DNA of 64,000 bases, from NCBI RefSeq assembly GCF_002127535.1, contig NZ_MUBJ01000022.1, forward strand, positions 18,428 through 82,427, read 5' to 3'. Position numbers and translations under genes: made by a program. Every line of letters begins with the position of its first letter. Positions within the stretch are counted from its first letter, which is position 1. This DNA comes from Xenorhabdus vietnamensis. Lineage in GTDB: Bacteria; Pseudomonadota; Gammaproteobacteria; Enterobacterales; Enterobacteriaceae. This document shows positions 9,031 through 16,889 of this stretch, in pieces. The notes beneath the pieces are model-generated. The model was not told the DNA's origin and did not search any database. It saw nothing but the letters and a program-made list of their open reading frames with translations.

Positions 9031-9488
9031 GAGAATACCCCCTTAACTTTATCAACAACATCCTTGAAACCAGAAAACTGATCCTGCAAGTCTCCCAACA
9101 TTTCAAACAAATTATTGTCAACGCGCCGCAAAGTCAGCATAAAACTGATTTTTCTGGCGGCACCACCTGACATAAATTCCATTTTTGTCTCATCAATGCT
9201 TTCGATAACGAACATGCCGTAAATCGCACCATTTCCATCAATAAAAGACCACGCCTTGCCACTATCTGCCATTAATTTCAATGCAGTCAGTGAAAGAGAA
9301 CCACCTGTCAACTCAGGATAAAGTTCCCCCGATAGCGTGATCGTATCGTTATCTGAACCGATAAACTGCCATGCAGGCCGCGCTCCCACGCGGCTATTGA
9401 AGGTATGACGCCAACTTTGTTTATATTGAAAACGTTGGTATGGAGTTGTTTTCAACATAAAAACAAATAAACCAAGTGCAGCCATCAT
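9027..9488 (-). CDS. U: P2 gpU-like tail protein (tail terminator region)
   Basis: 153 residues, the size of P2 gpU. Starts MMAALGLFVFMLKTTPYQRF, matching the family start, and includes the phrase HTFNSRVGARPAWQFIGSDN. gpU caps or completes the tail end near the head-distal tube. ATG overlaps the T stop codon (ATGA), and its own stop overlaps the D start, giving a tight T-U-D block. Confidence 0.93.
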   Translation of the reverse strand: MMAALGLFVFMLKTTPYQRFQYKQSWRHTFNSRVGARPAWQFIGSDNDTITLSGELYPELTGGSLSLTALKLMADSGKAWSFIDGNGAIYGMFVIESIDETKMEFMSGGAARKISFMLTLRRVDNNLFEMLGDLQDQFSGFKDVVDKVKGVFS

Positions 9489-11143
9489 GAGAAATCTTCT
9501 CCTCTATCAGAAAGTGAGCTACGCATACGGGCTTGCTGCATACGTTCCCGTTGTTCCAGTTCCTGTCTAACCATACGGGCGATATCCTGCGTGGATTGTC
9601 CCTGAGAGCCATAGACATAGATGTTATATTGCGGTACTACGCCACTATATTGCTGTGGCTGACTCCGCTCCCTCTTCGCCTGAACGGCCTCATAAATATG
9701 AGCAGGTAAACTTTGTGCGTGTAATGGTGCATCCTGAGCCACAGCAGGCAGCGACATTGAGCTGACAGCAAACCCCAGAACAGCGAGTTTCGCGGTATTT
9801 TTCCGGCTGGTAACATTGGCTGGGCCATTCATTATTTCAGGGCCATATTCACCCACAATGCCCCATTCTCCAACGGAGAGCGGACCACCTTTATCACGAG
9901 CAGGAAGATTAGCTGTCTGTATAATATGGGTACCATTACTACTTGTTATTTCCTGCACTACTTTAACTTTTTGGGTTATTTCCTCATTATCTGATTTCCA
10001 AAATTTAAACAGATCAGTTATCTTAGAAAACTTACCTTTCAATGATTCCCATTTTTCAACAACGCTTTTCTTAAGTAACTCCCACTTTTCAAGTAAGGAA
10101 GATTTAATACTTACCCAATATTTCGTAGCGCTAAGTTTCACTGATCCCCAAGCACTACTGATTATGTTTTTTATATTTTCCCATACCTGAAAAACACTTT
10201 GTTTAATACCTTCCCATTTCTCAGAAAGATAGGTTTGAATATTACTCCAGGCATCTAATGCATACTGTTTTACCGGTTCCCAGATATTACTTAGCTTAGC
10301 CTTAATACCTTCCCAAACAATAGAAATATACTGACTTATCGCATTCCATTTTTGAGACAAGTAAGATTTGATATTATCCCAAACACTAAACGTCTTTTGT
10401 TTTACCTGCTCCCAGACGTTACCAATTTTACCTTTAATTCCTTCCCATGCACGATCAACAAGATCTTTTATCCCTTGCCAAGCGTTAGAGAATGTGTTTT
10501 TTATCTTTTTCCAAAGAACAAGAAGTTTTTCTTTCAAAGTATCCCAGTTCTTCCAAATATAAATAGCAGCAATAGCAATTGCTGTTATTACAGACAGAAT
10601 AGGTATTCTCAAGAATAAGCGCCCGATAGTTAGAAGGACTTCTTCCACTATTCGTAAAAGCCACATAAAGACAGAACCAAGACCTTTTAAAACAGTCTTA
10701 ATTCCTTTAAATATCTTCTTGAGTGCATCCCATATTCTTTTTAGATCAAGTGAATCATCGTCTCCACCAAAACTTAGATTCAGTTCGAATTTCTTGTTTG
10801 ATATATTTTTTTGTATCACGTTTTGAGTAGCGTAAATAATATTACCCGCTTGAGAGACTGCCTCTGACTGTATTATTTTGGGGGTGCTATCCCGAGCAAA
10901 CAAGTATTGCTTGATAGATTGATAATAGGTTTTAAAATCAGAACGCATACGCGCAGTTTCCTGCGCATATCTGACTATAGGTTTTAAGTGCTCAATGGTC
11001 TTATTAAGCTTTTTAAACTGGTTATGGATTTTATCTACTGTATCCGACAGCTTTTTCTGATGCCGTTGAAAAGATTTAAAGGAATTGGTCAATTTGCTAA
11101 CGGTACTCAGTACCTTATCTAGCTGCGACTGTATATTACTCAT
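9485..11143 (-). CDS. T: Tail tape measure protein (P2 gpT-like) with Trp hendecad repeats
   Basis: 552 residues from the ATG at 11143, which overlaps the E' stop (ATGAGTAA); a GTG 12 nt upstream is possible but less likely. P2 gpT has 815 residues, so this version is much shorter, predicting a shorter tail. The middle carries 16 Trp at exact 11-residue spacing, units such as WQGIKDLVDRA and WEGIKGKIGNV, preceded by a hydrophobic stretch LRIPILSVITAIAIAAIYIW. An N-terminal coiled-coil (MSNIQSQLDKVLSTVSKLTN) and the C-terminal phrase DKGGPLSVGEWGIVGEYGPE are typical of tape measures. The protein sets tail length and is ejected first. Confidence 0.9.
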   Translation of the reverse strand: MSNIQSQLDKVLSTVSKLTNSFKSFQRHQKKLSDTVDKIHNQFKKLNKTIEHLKPIVRYAQETARMRSDFKTYYQSIKQYLFARDSTPKIIQSEAVSQAGNIIYATQNVIQKNISNKKFELNLSFGGDDDSLDLKRIWDALKKIFKGIKTVLKGLGSVFMWLLRIVEEVLLTIGRLFLRIPILSVITAIAIAAIYIWKNWDTLKEKLLVLWKKIKNTFSNAWQGIKDLVDRAWEGIKGKIGNVWEQVKQKTFSVWDNIKSYLSQKWNAISQYISIVWEGIKAKLSNIWEPVKQYALDAWSNIQTYLSEKWEGIKQSVFQVWENIKNIISSAWGSVKLSATKYWVSIKSSLLEKWELLKKSVVEKWESLKGKFSKITDLFKFWKSDNEEITQKVKVVQEITSSNGTHIIQTANLPARDKGGPLSVGEWGIVGEYGPEIMNGPANVTSRKNTAKLAVLGFAVSSMSLPAVAQDAPLHAQSLPAHIYEAVQAKRERSQPQQYSGVVPQYNIYVYGSQGQSTQDIARMVRQELEQRERMQQARMRSSLSDRGEDFS

Positions 11144-11587
11144 TTTCTGCACCACTTCTTAAAATGGCCCGATGTCGCCAGTCCAATAGTTCCGGAAGTG
11201 ACATTTTATCTGTGTCTGCCGGAGTCCAGTGAAAAACGGTGGCGATATCTGCCACCAATTCATCAACGGTTAATCGTTCTGGGAATCGGACTTGACCGAC
11301 TTCGGTAACAAAAAATTGACCACCTCCACACTGAGATTAATCAGATCACCAGGTGACATCATTATCAGGTCATTTTTGGTCAATGCAGGGGTGGTAACAC
11401 GCGGCAGGACAAGCAGCATAGAATCCACATCCATTTCCAGCAGTGCCTGTAAACGTGCACCGCGCAGCGCGCCACTGTTAGGTTTGCGTACCATCACTTC
11501 CGTGATTTCGCCGTTGCCTCGCGCCAGTGGTGCTTCCAATTCAATGATGCGCAGATCGTCATTTTGAGTATTCAGTGTTTCTGTCAT
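11136..11587 (-). CDS. E': E+E' tail assembly chaperone made by -1 frameshift
   Basis: The extended product is read from the same ATG as E but slips back one base at T-TTT-TTG (plus strand 11309-11315). The resulting frame is open through sequences such as RFPERLTVDELVADIATVFH and SLPELLDWRHRAILRSG and stops at 11136, overlapping the T start. With one repeated base the total is exactly 151 codons (150 residues). This copies P2, where gpE+E' arises by the same slippery sequence and chaperones the tape measure. Not annotated by simple gene callers because it needs the slip. Confidence 0.88.
11270..11587 (-). CDS. E: P2 gpE-like tail assembly chaperone (unshifted form)
   Basis: 105 residues (P2 gpE 91). 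Key phrase ELEAPLARGNGEITEVMVRK at residues 17-36 is the family signature. Most ribosomes stop here at 11270, and a minority shift into E'. The ratio of E to E+E' matters for tail assembly in many contractile and long tails. Lies 107 bp after the FII stop. Confidence 0.92.
   Translation of the reverse strand: MTETLNTQNDDLRIIELEAPLARGNGEITEVMVRKPNSGALRGARLQALLEMDVDSMLLVLPRVTTPALTKNDLIMMSPGDLINLSVEVVNFLLPKSVKSDSQND
11309..11315 (-). promoter_or_regulatory. Programmed -1 frameshift site (TTTTTTG)
   Basis: On the coding strand the gpE frame reads AAT TTT TTG TTA, so the heptamer T-TTT-TTG is in the correct phase for a tandem -1 slip. It matches the P2 slippery site. The -1 frame stays open to 11136. 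Confidence 0.88.
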
Positions 11588-11693
11588 GGTTCAACCTTGT
11601 TTATCTGATTAGAGACCTGTCTCAACAGGCACGATTAATAAACTGATGAGACAGGAAATAAGTTTTAAAAAAGTTAATTGCTAAAAGAAGCGA

Positions 11694-12212
11694 TTAAAAA
11701 AGACCGATAGCGCGGCGATGCTGCTCCAGACGATCTTCCCCACCTACTTTTTCAACCATGTTGATGGTGTCGATTTCAATCAGTTCTTCACCATTCCATG
11801 TCAGTTTGAAATAAGTATTTTTGGCAGTGATTTTGGTCTGGGTGTTATCCCCCTGTTTATAAGTGCCGTGATCGAACTCTTGGAAACGACCACGCATCAC
11901 AACTTCGACTGCAACCACTTCACCGTTATTTTCACTCTCAAAAGAGCCAGCAAAGCGCAGCATGACACCATCGGCTTTCGCGATGCCCCACTGTTTGTAC
12001 AGTTGAGCTTCAACGCCGCCCAGAGTGAATTCAGCATCCAGTGCGCCTTCATCCAGACCTAAATCCACCATTGCGCTGCCATTCATACCAGCACCGCGAT
12101 AGGCTTCCAGCTTGCGGCTTAACTTAGGAAGAGTCAGTTCTTCCACGATCCCCTGATAGTTGTTGCCATCATTGAACAAGTTCAGGTATTTAAGTTTGCG
12201 AGGTAATGCCAT
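11694..12212 (-). CDS. FII: Tail tube protein (P2 FII)
   Basis: 172 residues, identical in length to P2 gpFII. Starts MALPRKLKYLNLFNDGNNYQ and contains RFQEFDHGTYKQGDNTQTKI, both family-typical. Polymerises into the inner tube that the contracting sheath drives through the target envelope. Follows FI by 11 bp on the same strand. Confidence 0.96.
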   Translation of the reverse strand: MALPRKLKYLNLFNDGNNYQGIVEELTLPKLSRKLEAYRGAGMNGSAMVDLGLDEGALDAEFTLGGVEAQLYKQWGIAKADGVMLRFAGSFESENNGEVVAVEVVMRGRFQEFDHGTYKQGDNTQTKITAKNTYFKLTWNGEELIEIDTINMVEKVGGEDRLEQHRRAIGLF

Positions 12213-12223
12213 CAGTTAGCCCC

Positions 12224-13396
12224 TTATTTATTGATACTTTTCGCGAAATCCATCAGGTAACTATCTGTAATGCGCTGGCGTAACATCATGTTTTCCAGTG
12301 GCGGTACAGGTGTATAGTCGTAATCGATGGTCAGTTTGCCCGCTTTCAGGGTGTCTTTATCGTTGGCTTTATCGTCGTACCAGCAACGGCCATCAATGAT
12401 GTAGCCACCGGCTTTCAATTCGCGGAACTTAGCATTGATGCCTTCGATAATGTCGCGCACCAGTGATGGAGTCAGCGGCTTATCGATAGCCCACATGTGA
12501 GATTCAGCCATGGTGTCAGCCAGAACCTGGGCGGTACGCGTGTAGCTTTCAAACTGGAACAGTGGATCATCAGCACAAGTGCGGGAACCCCAGAAACGGA
12601 AGCCGTTTTTGCGGATCAGCGTAGTGATGCCGCTTTTGTTCAGCAGATCAGCGTCAGTTGCGGTATCTTGCAGATCCCAGAAAACATCAGCAGACAGACC
12701 AGTCACACCGTTGACACCAACGTTGGACAGCGTTTTGTGCCAGCCAGTTTCCTGATCGATCTTGGCACGCAATCCCAGAGCACGAGCGGTCGCATAAGCG
12801 ATAGCTTCGCTATTGGTGACGGTATCCCAGCTCAAGAAATCTGGCCAAATCAGCATCAGCTCACGCTGATTGAAGTTGTCGCGGTACTTGATGACTTCAG
12901 AGATATTTTTGCTGCCATAAGCGCTGACATAAGCCATGGCTTTCAGCTTCTGAGCAACGCTGGCCAGTTCAACAGCAACAGCTTTTGAATCCAGACCCGG
13001 AACACCCAAAATACGAGGCTTAACACCGAGCTGGCTTTGCGCCGCCAACAGTGCCTGCATACCGGTTTTCTTACCTGCATCAGTGACACCACCGATGATG
13101 TTAGAAATGGTTACTTCTTCAGACTCGCCCTCAGCAACACGGACAACCACAGTGACAGGCTGAGCCTGAGCAGCGATTGCTTTCAGTGATGCGGACAAAG
13201 TCCCTTTTTTCCCAGCCTTACCACTGGCGCTCATAACGTCAGTAAGCAGAACTGGGGTGTTTAATGGAAATGTTTTTTCGTCTGCGTCAGGTGCAGTACA
13301 AACCATACCTACGATAGCGGTGCTAACTGTAGTGATGGTGCGCGTACCTTCGTTGATTTCCTGTACACGGACGCCGTGATGATAGTCTTGTGCCAT
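12224..13396 (-). CDS. FI: Contractile tail sheath protein (P2 FI)
   Basis: 390 residues from the ATG at 13396 (P2 FI 396). The start [19 protein letters not shown] is the standard one, and AGGAG lies 10 nt upstream; the longer open frame is upstream noise. Further phrases [19 protein letters not shown] and [15 protein letters not shown] confirm the family. The sheath contracts to puncture the target cell. First gene of the FI-FII-E-T-U-D unit, with an Ogr site 72 bp upstream of its start. Confidence 0.97.
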   Translation of the reverse strand: MAQDYHHGVRVQEINEGTRTITTVSTAIVGMVCTAPDADEKTFPLNTPVLLTDVMSASGKAGKKGTLSASLKAIAAQAQPVTVVVRVAEGESEEVTISNIIGGVTDAGKKTGMQALLAAQSQLGVKPRILGVPGLDSKAVAVELASVAQKLKAMAYVSAYGSKNISEVIKYRDNFNQRELMLIWPDFLSWDTVTNSEAIAYATARALGLRAKIDQETGWHKTLSNVGVNGVTGLSADVFWDLQDTATDADLLNKSGITTLIRKNGFRFWGSRTCADDPLFQFESYTRTAQVLADTMAESHMWAIDKPLTPSLVRDIIEGINAKFRELKAGGYIIDGRCWYDDKANDKDTLKAGKLTIDYDYTPVPPLENMMLRQRITDSYLMDFAKSINK

Positions 13397-13467
13397 ATTA
13401 GCGGTTCTCCTGTTAAGGTGTGCTGATATATTGGCGGATTGGACGGGGGAAATCATTCGATTGGGGA

Positions 13468-13485
13468 TGTGTGGGAGAAGGTACA
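13468..13485 (-). promoter_or_regulatory. Ogr-type late promoter site upstream of FI
   Basis: TGT at 13468-13470, 12 bases, ACA at 13483-13485. The site centre is 80 bp before the FI start codon, so a transcript starting 55 bp downstream of the centre (P2 rule) would have a leader of about 25 nt containing the ribosome site. Confidence 0.75.
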
Positions 13486-13516
13486 AAACATGTCTTATAT
13501 TTTTATTAAAAATCAA

Positions 13517-13789
13517 TTGATTAATGTGATATTTAATTGATTTTTGGTTTGATTTGGGGTGATTGGATGGTTTGGTTGGAGCAAACCCTTAATCGGTTAA
13601 ATAATACACTCTATTTGGTTATTTATTAAACTCATATTGGTTCAAAATTTATTCTTTTTAGTATTATTCGGTGTAATTTTAACTTTTGGCTATTTTTTGA
13701 CAGGCTAAAGTGGCTTGTTTTTGTCATTGAGTTTTAGTTTTCGGGGTATAAGGAGTTGGATCTTTGCTTGGATCGTTAGGATCTAAGGA
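13517..13789. other. Non-coding spacer between FI promoter and silent fibre cassettes
   Basis: No gene is seen. It is T-rich and contains a run of small repeats around GGATC (13759-13788: GGATC, GGATC, GGATC) just before the left crossover site. An invertase enhancer (Fis sites) could lie here, but no clear match was found. Confidence 0.4.
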
Positions 13790-13815
13790 TTGTGAAAAAC
13801 CTCGGTTTGGCAGAA
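13790..13815 (+). promoter_or_regulatory. Left gix-like DNA inversion crossover site
   Basis: The core AAAACCTCGGTTT at 13795-13807 is identical to the core of the Mu Gin site gix. The 20 bases 13790-13809 are repeated in inverted orientation at 16206-16225 inside H. Core dinucleotide TC matches between both sites, which serine invertases require. Confidence 0.75.
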
Positions 13816-14268
13816 ACCGTGGTTCAGGCACAAAACGCTGTACCCAATAGTAGAAAAATTAATGGGGAATCACTAACAGGGGATGTGAATTTAAATGCGG
13901 AAGACGTAGGAACATATGGACGTTCGGAGATTGACAATTTATTCGGGCTAAAGGATTTAGCCAAACTTGAAGAAAATGGATGGTGGGAGTGCGGTGATAC
14001 AGGCCTAATAATCCAATGGGGATCTCACCGCTTTAGCGCATTAGTTGAAAACGTAGTCAATTTACCAAGAGAATTTAAACACGCTTGTTTAAGTATTCAG
14101 ATGATAGATGCCGGAGGCGGAGTTCTGCCAATGGCTACATATCCCAATGGCACCTTGAACAGTTTTAAAGCTTGGGTTGCTGGGAAATGTTTTGATTTTA
14201 AGGGCAATGAAATAAGTCTTACTACTTCTAGTTTTATTATTGGACAATATCTTGCAATTGGTTATTAA
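13792..14268 (+). CDS. Silent alternative tail-fibre C-terminus, cassette 1
   Basis: 158 codons opening with VKNLGLAETVVQAQNAVPNS, in the same frame as the VKNLGL of H at 16223-16206. Contains the fibre phrase INGESLTGDVNLNAEDVGTY and ends ITTSS-like/IIGQYLAIGY, a gp53/receptor-domain type end. It faces opposite to H and has no ribosome site of its own; the GTG is the shared crossover codon. Inverting 13790-16225 would join H residues 1 to about 222 to this end and so change target range. It is followed by a terminator at 14375. Probably expressed only after inversion. Confidence 0.75.
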   Translation: MKNLGLAETVVQAQNAVPNSRKINGESLTGDVNLNAEDVGTYGRSEIDNLFGLKDLAKLEENGWWECGDTGLIIQWGSHRFSALVENVVNLPREFKHACLSIQMIDAGGGVLPMATYPNGTLNSFKAWVAGKCFDFKGNEISLTTSSFIIGQYLAIGY

Positions 14269-14374
14269 GTGGTTCAATGAGCAAGTGCAAGTAAAGCCAA
14301 TAAATGGTAATCAAGGTTACTCAGTTAGAGTAAAACCATGAATAAATCGCCCTAATCAAACTTAGTCTTTGTTT

Positions 14375-14396
14375 AAGCCCTCCCTTGAGGGCTTTT
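14375..14396 (+). terminator. Terminator after tail-fibre cassette 1
   Basis: AAGCCCTC (14375-14382), loop CCTT, GAGGGCTT (14387-14394), then TT. It lies about 105 bp after the cassette stop on the same strand, so it would end a fibre transcript in the inverted orientation. Confidence 0.8.
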
Positions 14397-14544
14397 CCCA
14401 GCATCTGACCATAATTCCCCCAATACACCCAACTACTCACTAATCTCCCCTATTGGCTATTTATTGACGGCTGAAAGCACCTGTTTGCTGCGTCATATCA
14501 TCGCATGGGGCTGTGTTTTGTCGGGATATTGCTGTGGTGATGAG

Positions 14545-14570
14545 TTACAAAAAACCCTGGTTTAACGGAA
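14545..14570 (+). promoter_or_regulatory. Degenerate third crossover site
   Basis: Aligns to the gix pattern (TTA, AAAACC, GGTTTA and GGAA in register) but the central dinucleotide is CT instead of TC. Serine invertases need identical central bases, so this site is probably inactive with the other two. It opens the second cassette in frame (KNPGLTEGS against KNLGLQEGS of H). Confidence 0.6.
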
Positions 14571-14975
14571 GGATCAACTTTACCGGTTGGAGTCCCTATT
14601 CCTTGGCCGTCAAAAATTCCACCGGAAGGCTGGTTTCAATGCAACGGTGACCTATTTGACAAAGAAAAATACCCAAAACTGGCCCTTGCCTATCCATCTG
14701 GCAGACTACCTGATTTGAGAGGGGAGTTTATTCGTGGATGGAGTGATAGAAGAGATGTTGATGTTGGGCGAACTCTTCTTTCATCACAAAATGATGAACT
14801 TAAGGCGCATACATGGGGGGCAACGGGATTTGACAGTACAAGTGGGTCGTACCCTGTTGGTGCGGATGTAGGTGGTTCTGTGACCAATGCGAGGACTATC
14901 TCAACTAATTCTTCCGGGGGCATCGAAACTCGCCCACGTAACATTGCATTTAACTACATTGTGAGGGCTGTATAG
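14550..14975 (+). CDS. Silent alternative tail-fibre C-terminus, cassette 2
   Basis: 142 codons without a start, frame opening KNPGLTEGSTLPVGVPIPWP, then the phage collar-type domain CNGDLFDKEKYPKLALAYPS and RGEFIRGWSDRRDVDVGRTL, ending ETRPRNIAFNYIVRAV. Its first part is identical to H over 161 bp, then diverges in the receptor-contact part. Opposite strand to H. It could be brought into H by homologous recombination over the 161-bp repeat, or by inversion at the degenerate site. A gpG-like assembly gene follows and overlaps its stop. Confidence 0.7.
   Translation, partial: KNPGLTEGSTLPVGVPIPWPSKIPPEGWFQCNGDLFDKEKYPKLALAYPSGRLPDLRGEFIRGWSDRRDVDVGRTLLSSQNDELKAHTWGATGFDSTSGSYPVGADVGGSVTNARTISTNSSGGIETRPRNIAFNYIVRAV
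14574..14734 (+). repeat. 161-bp inverted repeat, left copy
   Basis: Identical, as far as read base by base, to the reverse complement of 16036-16196 within H. Encodes the start of the collar-type domain. Divergence begins sharply at both ends, suggesting recent gene conversion or shuffling. Confidence 0.9.
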
Positions 14976-15572
14976 TGACTAAAGCAGAATTGAATAGCGA
15001 ATTCATCGCAATGGTGGCCGGTAATGTCACAGTGTTCAATTACAATGGTGAATCGCGTGAATATCTTTCTTCCTCATGTGGGGTTCTTACCTGTCGGTGT
15101 TGGCATTCCTGCACACTCTTGTGTTGATAAGCCAGGTGAAAACAAGGAGGATTATGCGATTTGCCGCTCGAAGGAACTGTTAATCTGGGAGTAAGTTACT
15201 GATCACCTAGGTGAAACGGTGTATGACATTGAAACGGGTGAAACTTGGGTGATTACAGCTCTCAGCGATTATCCATTAGGCACAACCCCAAATGCACCCG
15301 CTACACAATTCGATAAATGGGATAGTAAGCGGTGGGTGACAGATCATCAGGCATTAAAAGCGGACCATATCAGGCGGGCGGAACAGCAAAAATCATCACT
15401 GCAACAACAGGCAGGCATTGCCATTGCCCCGCTACAGGATGCTGTTGACCTCGACATAGTGACCGACGAAGAGAAAGCTGCACTCCTTGCGTGAAAGAAA
15501 TACCGTGTCCTGCTCAACCGGGTTGATTGCTCGACCGCCCCCGATATCGCATGGCCTGAACAGCCGGAGTGA
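14975..15572 (+). pseudogene. Broken tail-fibre assembly chaperone (P2 gpG-like)
   Basis: Starts GTG at 14975 overlapping the TAG of cassette 2 (MTKAELNSEFIAMVAGNVTV). The frame then breaks; ICRSKELLIWE is followed by TAA, then VTDHLGETVYDIETGETWV and TTPNAPATQFDKWDSKRWVT, a TGA, and KKYRVLLNRVDCSTAPDIAW with WPEQPE at the end, the standard gpG C-terminus. So at least one frameshift and two stops are seen. Tail-fibre chaperones are needed to fold P2-type fibres; a working copy must come from elsewhere, or H does not need it. The following 90 bp hold another short decayed coding piece. Confidence 0.82.
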
Positions 15573-15709
15573 TTACAGGGGCCTAGTGCCCCTGATGGCG
15601 AGCCGTGCGATATTCCCGAAGGCTGTCGCTTAGATGTCCGTGTCCAGATGCCGGCAGATTCGGTGTAGAATGTGAGGCAGTGGGCGAGTAATTTAGGGCT
15701 GTGATGGGT

Positions 15710-15729
15710 AAAAACCCTCAGGGTGAGGG
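15710..15729 (-). terminator. Terminator after H
   Basis: Read leftward: CCCTCA, loop CCC, TGAGGG, then TTTTT. It lies 11 bp beyond the H stop, ending the V-W-J-I-H transcript. Confidence 0.8.
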
Positions 15730-15740
15730 CTTATAATTCA

Positions 15741-16889
15741 TTAGGCTGCTTTTACTATGTAATTGAATGCTATGTTGCGTGGACGAGTTTCCGTTGCTGT
15801 ACGCACCGCGCGGGATGCATCAAATGTCCAAGTTGCTGCGCCATAACCTGTATTAGAAGATGATGGGCTAAGCCCTGTTGCATATAACCAACTTGATGCT
15901 TGGAATGGGCCAGAGGCTACTGCATCATGAAACAGTTGTGTTCTTCCAAATGTTCCTACAATATTCTGAATAGTATCAGTCTGAGATGATAATAATGCGC
16001 GCCCAGCATCATTGCCGCTCCCGCCATCCCAGCCGCGAATAAACTCCCCTCTCAAATCAGGTAGTCTGCCAGATGGATAGGCAAGGGCCAGTTTTGGGTA
16101 TTTTTCTTTGTCAAATAGGTCACCGTTGCATTGAAACCAGCCTTCCGGTGGAATTTTTGACGGCCAAGGAATAGGGACTCCAACCGGTAAAGTTGAGCCT
16201 TCCTGCAAACCGAGGTTTTTCACAAACTCATTTTTGTCTGGAATATCTGCGCCATTCTTGCTTTTCTCTAGACGGGTATTAGCATTATCGTTAGCCTCTT
16301 TTACCGCTTTTGATGTTGCTGCATAAGTTTCGCTATTACTGTCCAATGCGCTGCTCAGGATCACAAATCCCTTCTCTTTCAGCGTCGCATCAGGATGGTT
16401 ACGGCTGTTCGCGTGTTTCTGAATGGAATCATCCACATATTCACGTGTTGCCAGAATCACAGATGGGTCAACTTTCAATGTCACCGCGTTAGCGCTGCTG
16501 ACAATCAGAATCATGCGAATAGTCTGAGTCCGGCCGGAACCTTCCTGTAATTGAGGTTTGTAGGTTTCCGCGCAGTTACCCACGGCAATCAAAATGCCGT
16601 CTTTGTCAAACAGGCCGATTTCACGGATCCACCAGCCGCCTTCGCTTTCAGGGATAACCTGCTCTGCAATGATCTGGTTGGTATTTTTAGGATCAATGCT
16701 TAGTGTGTTAATCGCCGCACGACGTTTTTCATTAATCAGTTTGGTTTGTTTGGTGTCCGGTGTCGGCAGCTTGCCATCACCATCACCGACGGCCATATGG
16801 GTAATTTCAATTTTAGTCCCCAATGCTGTGGCATTCGCCAATTTCTCTGCACCTAGCTGCGTCAACAGCGCAAAATATTTAGTACTCAT
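15741..16889 (-). CDS. H: Tail fibre protein (P2 gpH-like), expressed version
   Basis: 382 residues; shorter than P2 gpH (669). N-terminal DUF3751-type baseplate attachment: MSTKYFALLTQLGAEKLANA, MAVGDGDGKLPTPDTKQTK, and SEGGWWIREIGLFDKDGILI. Then a linker with DATLKEKGFVILSSALDSN, then from about residue 223 (VKNLGLQEGS) the variable C-terminal part with a collar-type domain ending ETRPRNIAFNYIVKAA. The variable part starts exactly at a gix-like site. The fibre determines which bacteria the particle kills. The start overlaps the end of I. Two unexpressed alternative ends lie on the opposite strand just downstream. Confidence 0.92.
   Translation of the reverse strand: MSTKYFALLTQLGAEKLANATALGTKIEITHMAVGDGDGKLPTPDTKQTKLINEKRRAAINTLSIDPKNTNQIIAEQVIPESEGGWWIREIGLFDKDGILIAVGNCAETYKPQLQEGSGRTQTIRMILIVSSANAVTLKVDPSVILATREYVDDSIQKHANSRNHPDATLKEKGFVILSSALDSNSETYAATSKAVKEANDNANTRLEKSKNGADIPDKNEFVKNLGLQEGSTLPVGVPIPWPSKIPPEGWFQCNGDLFDKEKYPKLALAYPSGRLPDLRGEFIRGWDGGSGNDAGRALLSSQTDTIQNIVGTFGRTQLFHDAVASGPFQASSWLYATGLSPSSSNTGYGAATWTFDASRAVRTATETRPRNIAFNYIVKAA
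16036..16196 (-). repeat. 161-bp inverted repeat, right copy (inside H)
   Basis: Reverse complement equals 14574-14734 without a difference that I could see. Lies just downstream of the crossover site in H. Confidence 0.9.
16200..16225 (-). promoter_or_regulatory. Right gix-like crossover site inside H
   Basis: Read leftward the site carries AAAACCTCGGTTT and ends CAGGAA, as in the Mu gix site; 22 of 26 positions match gix as I remember it. It encodes VKNLGLQE in the H frame. Inverted relative to 13790-13815. Confidence 0.78.

Noticed and set aside
12497..12988. 163-codon plus-strand frame
   Set aside because: Shadow of the tail sheath gene FI.
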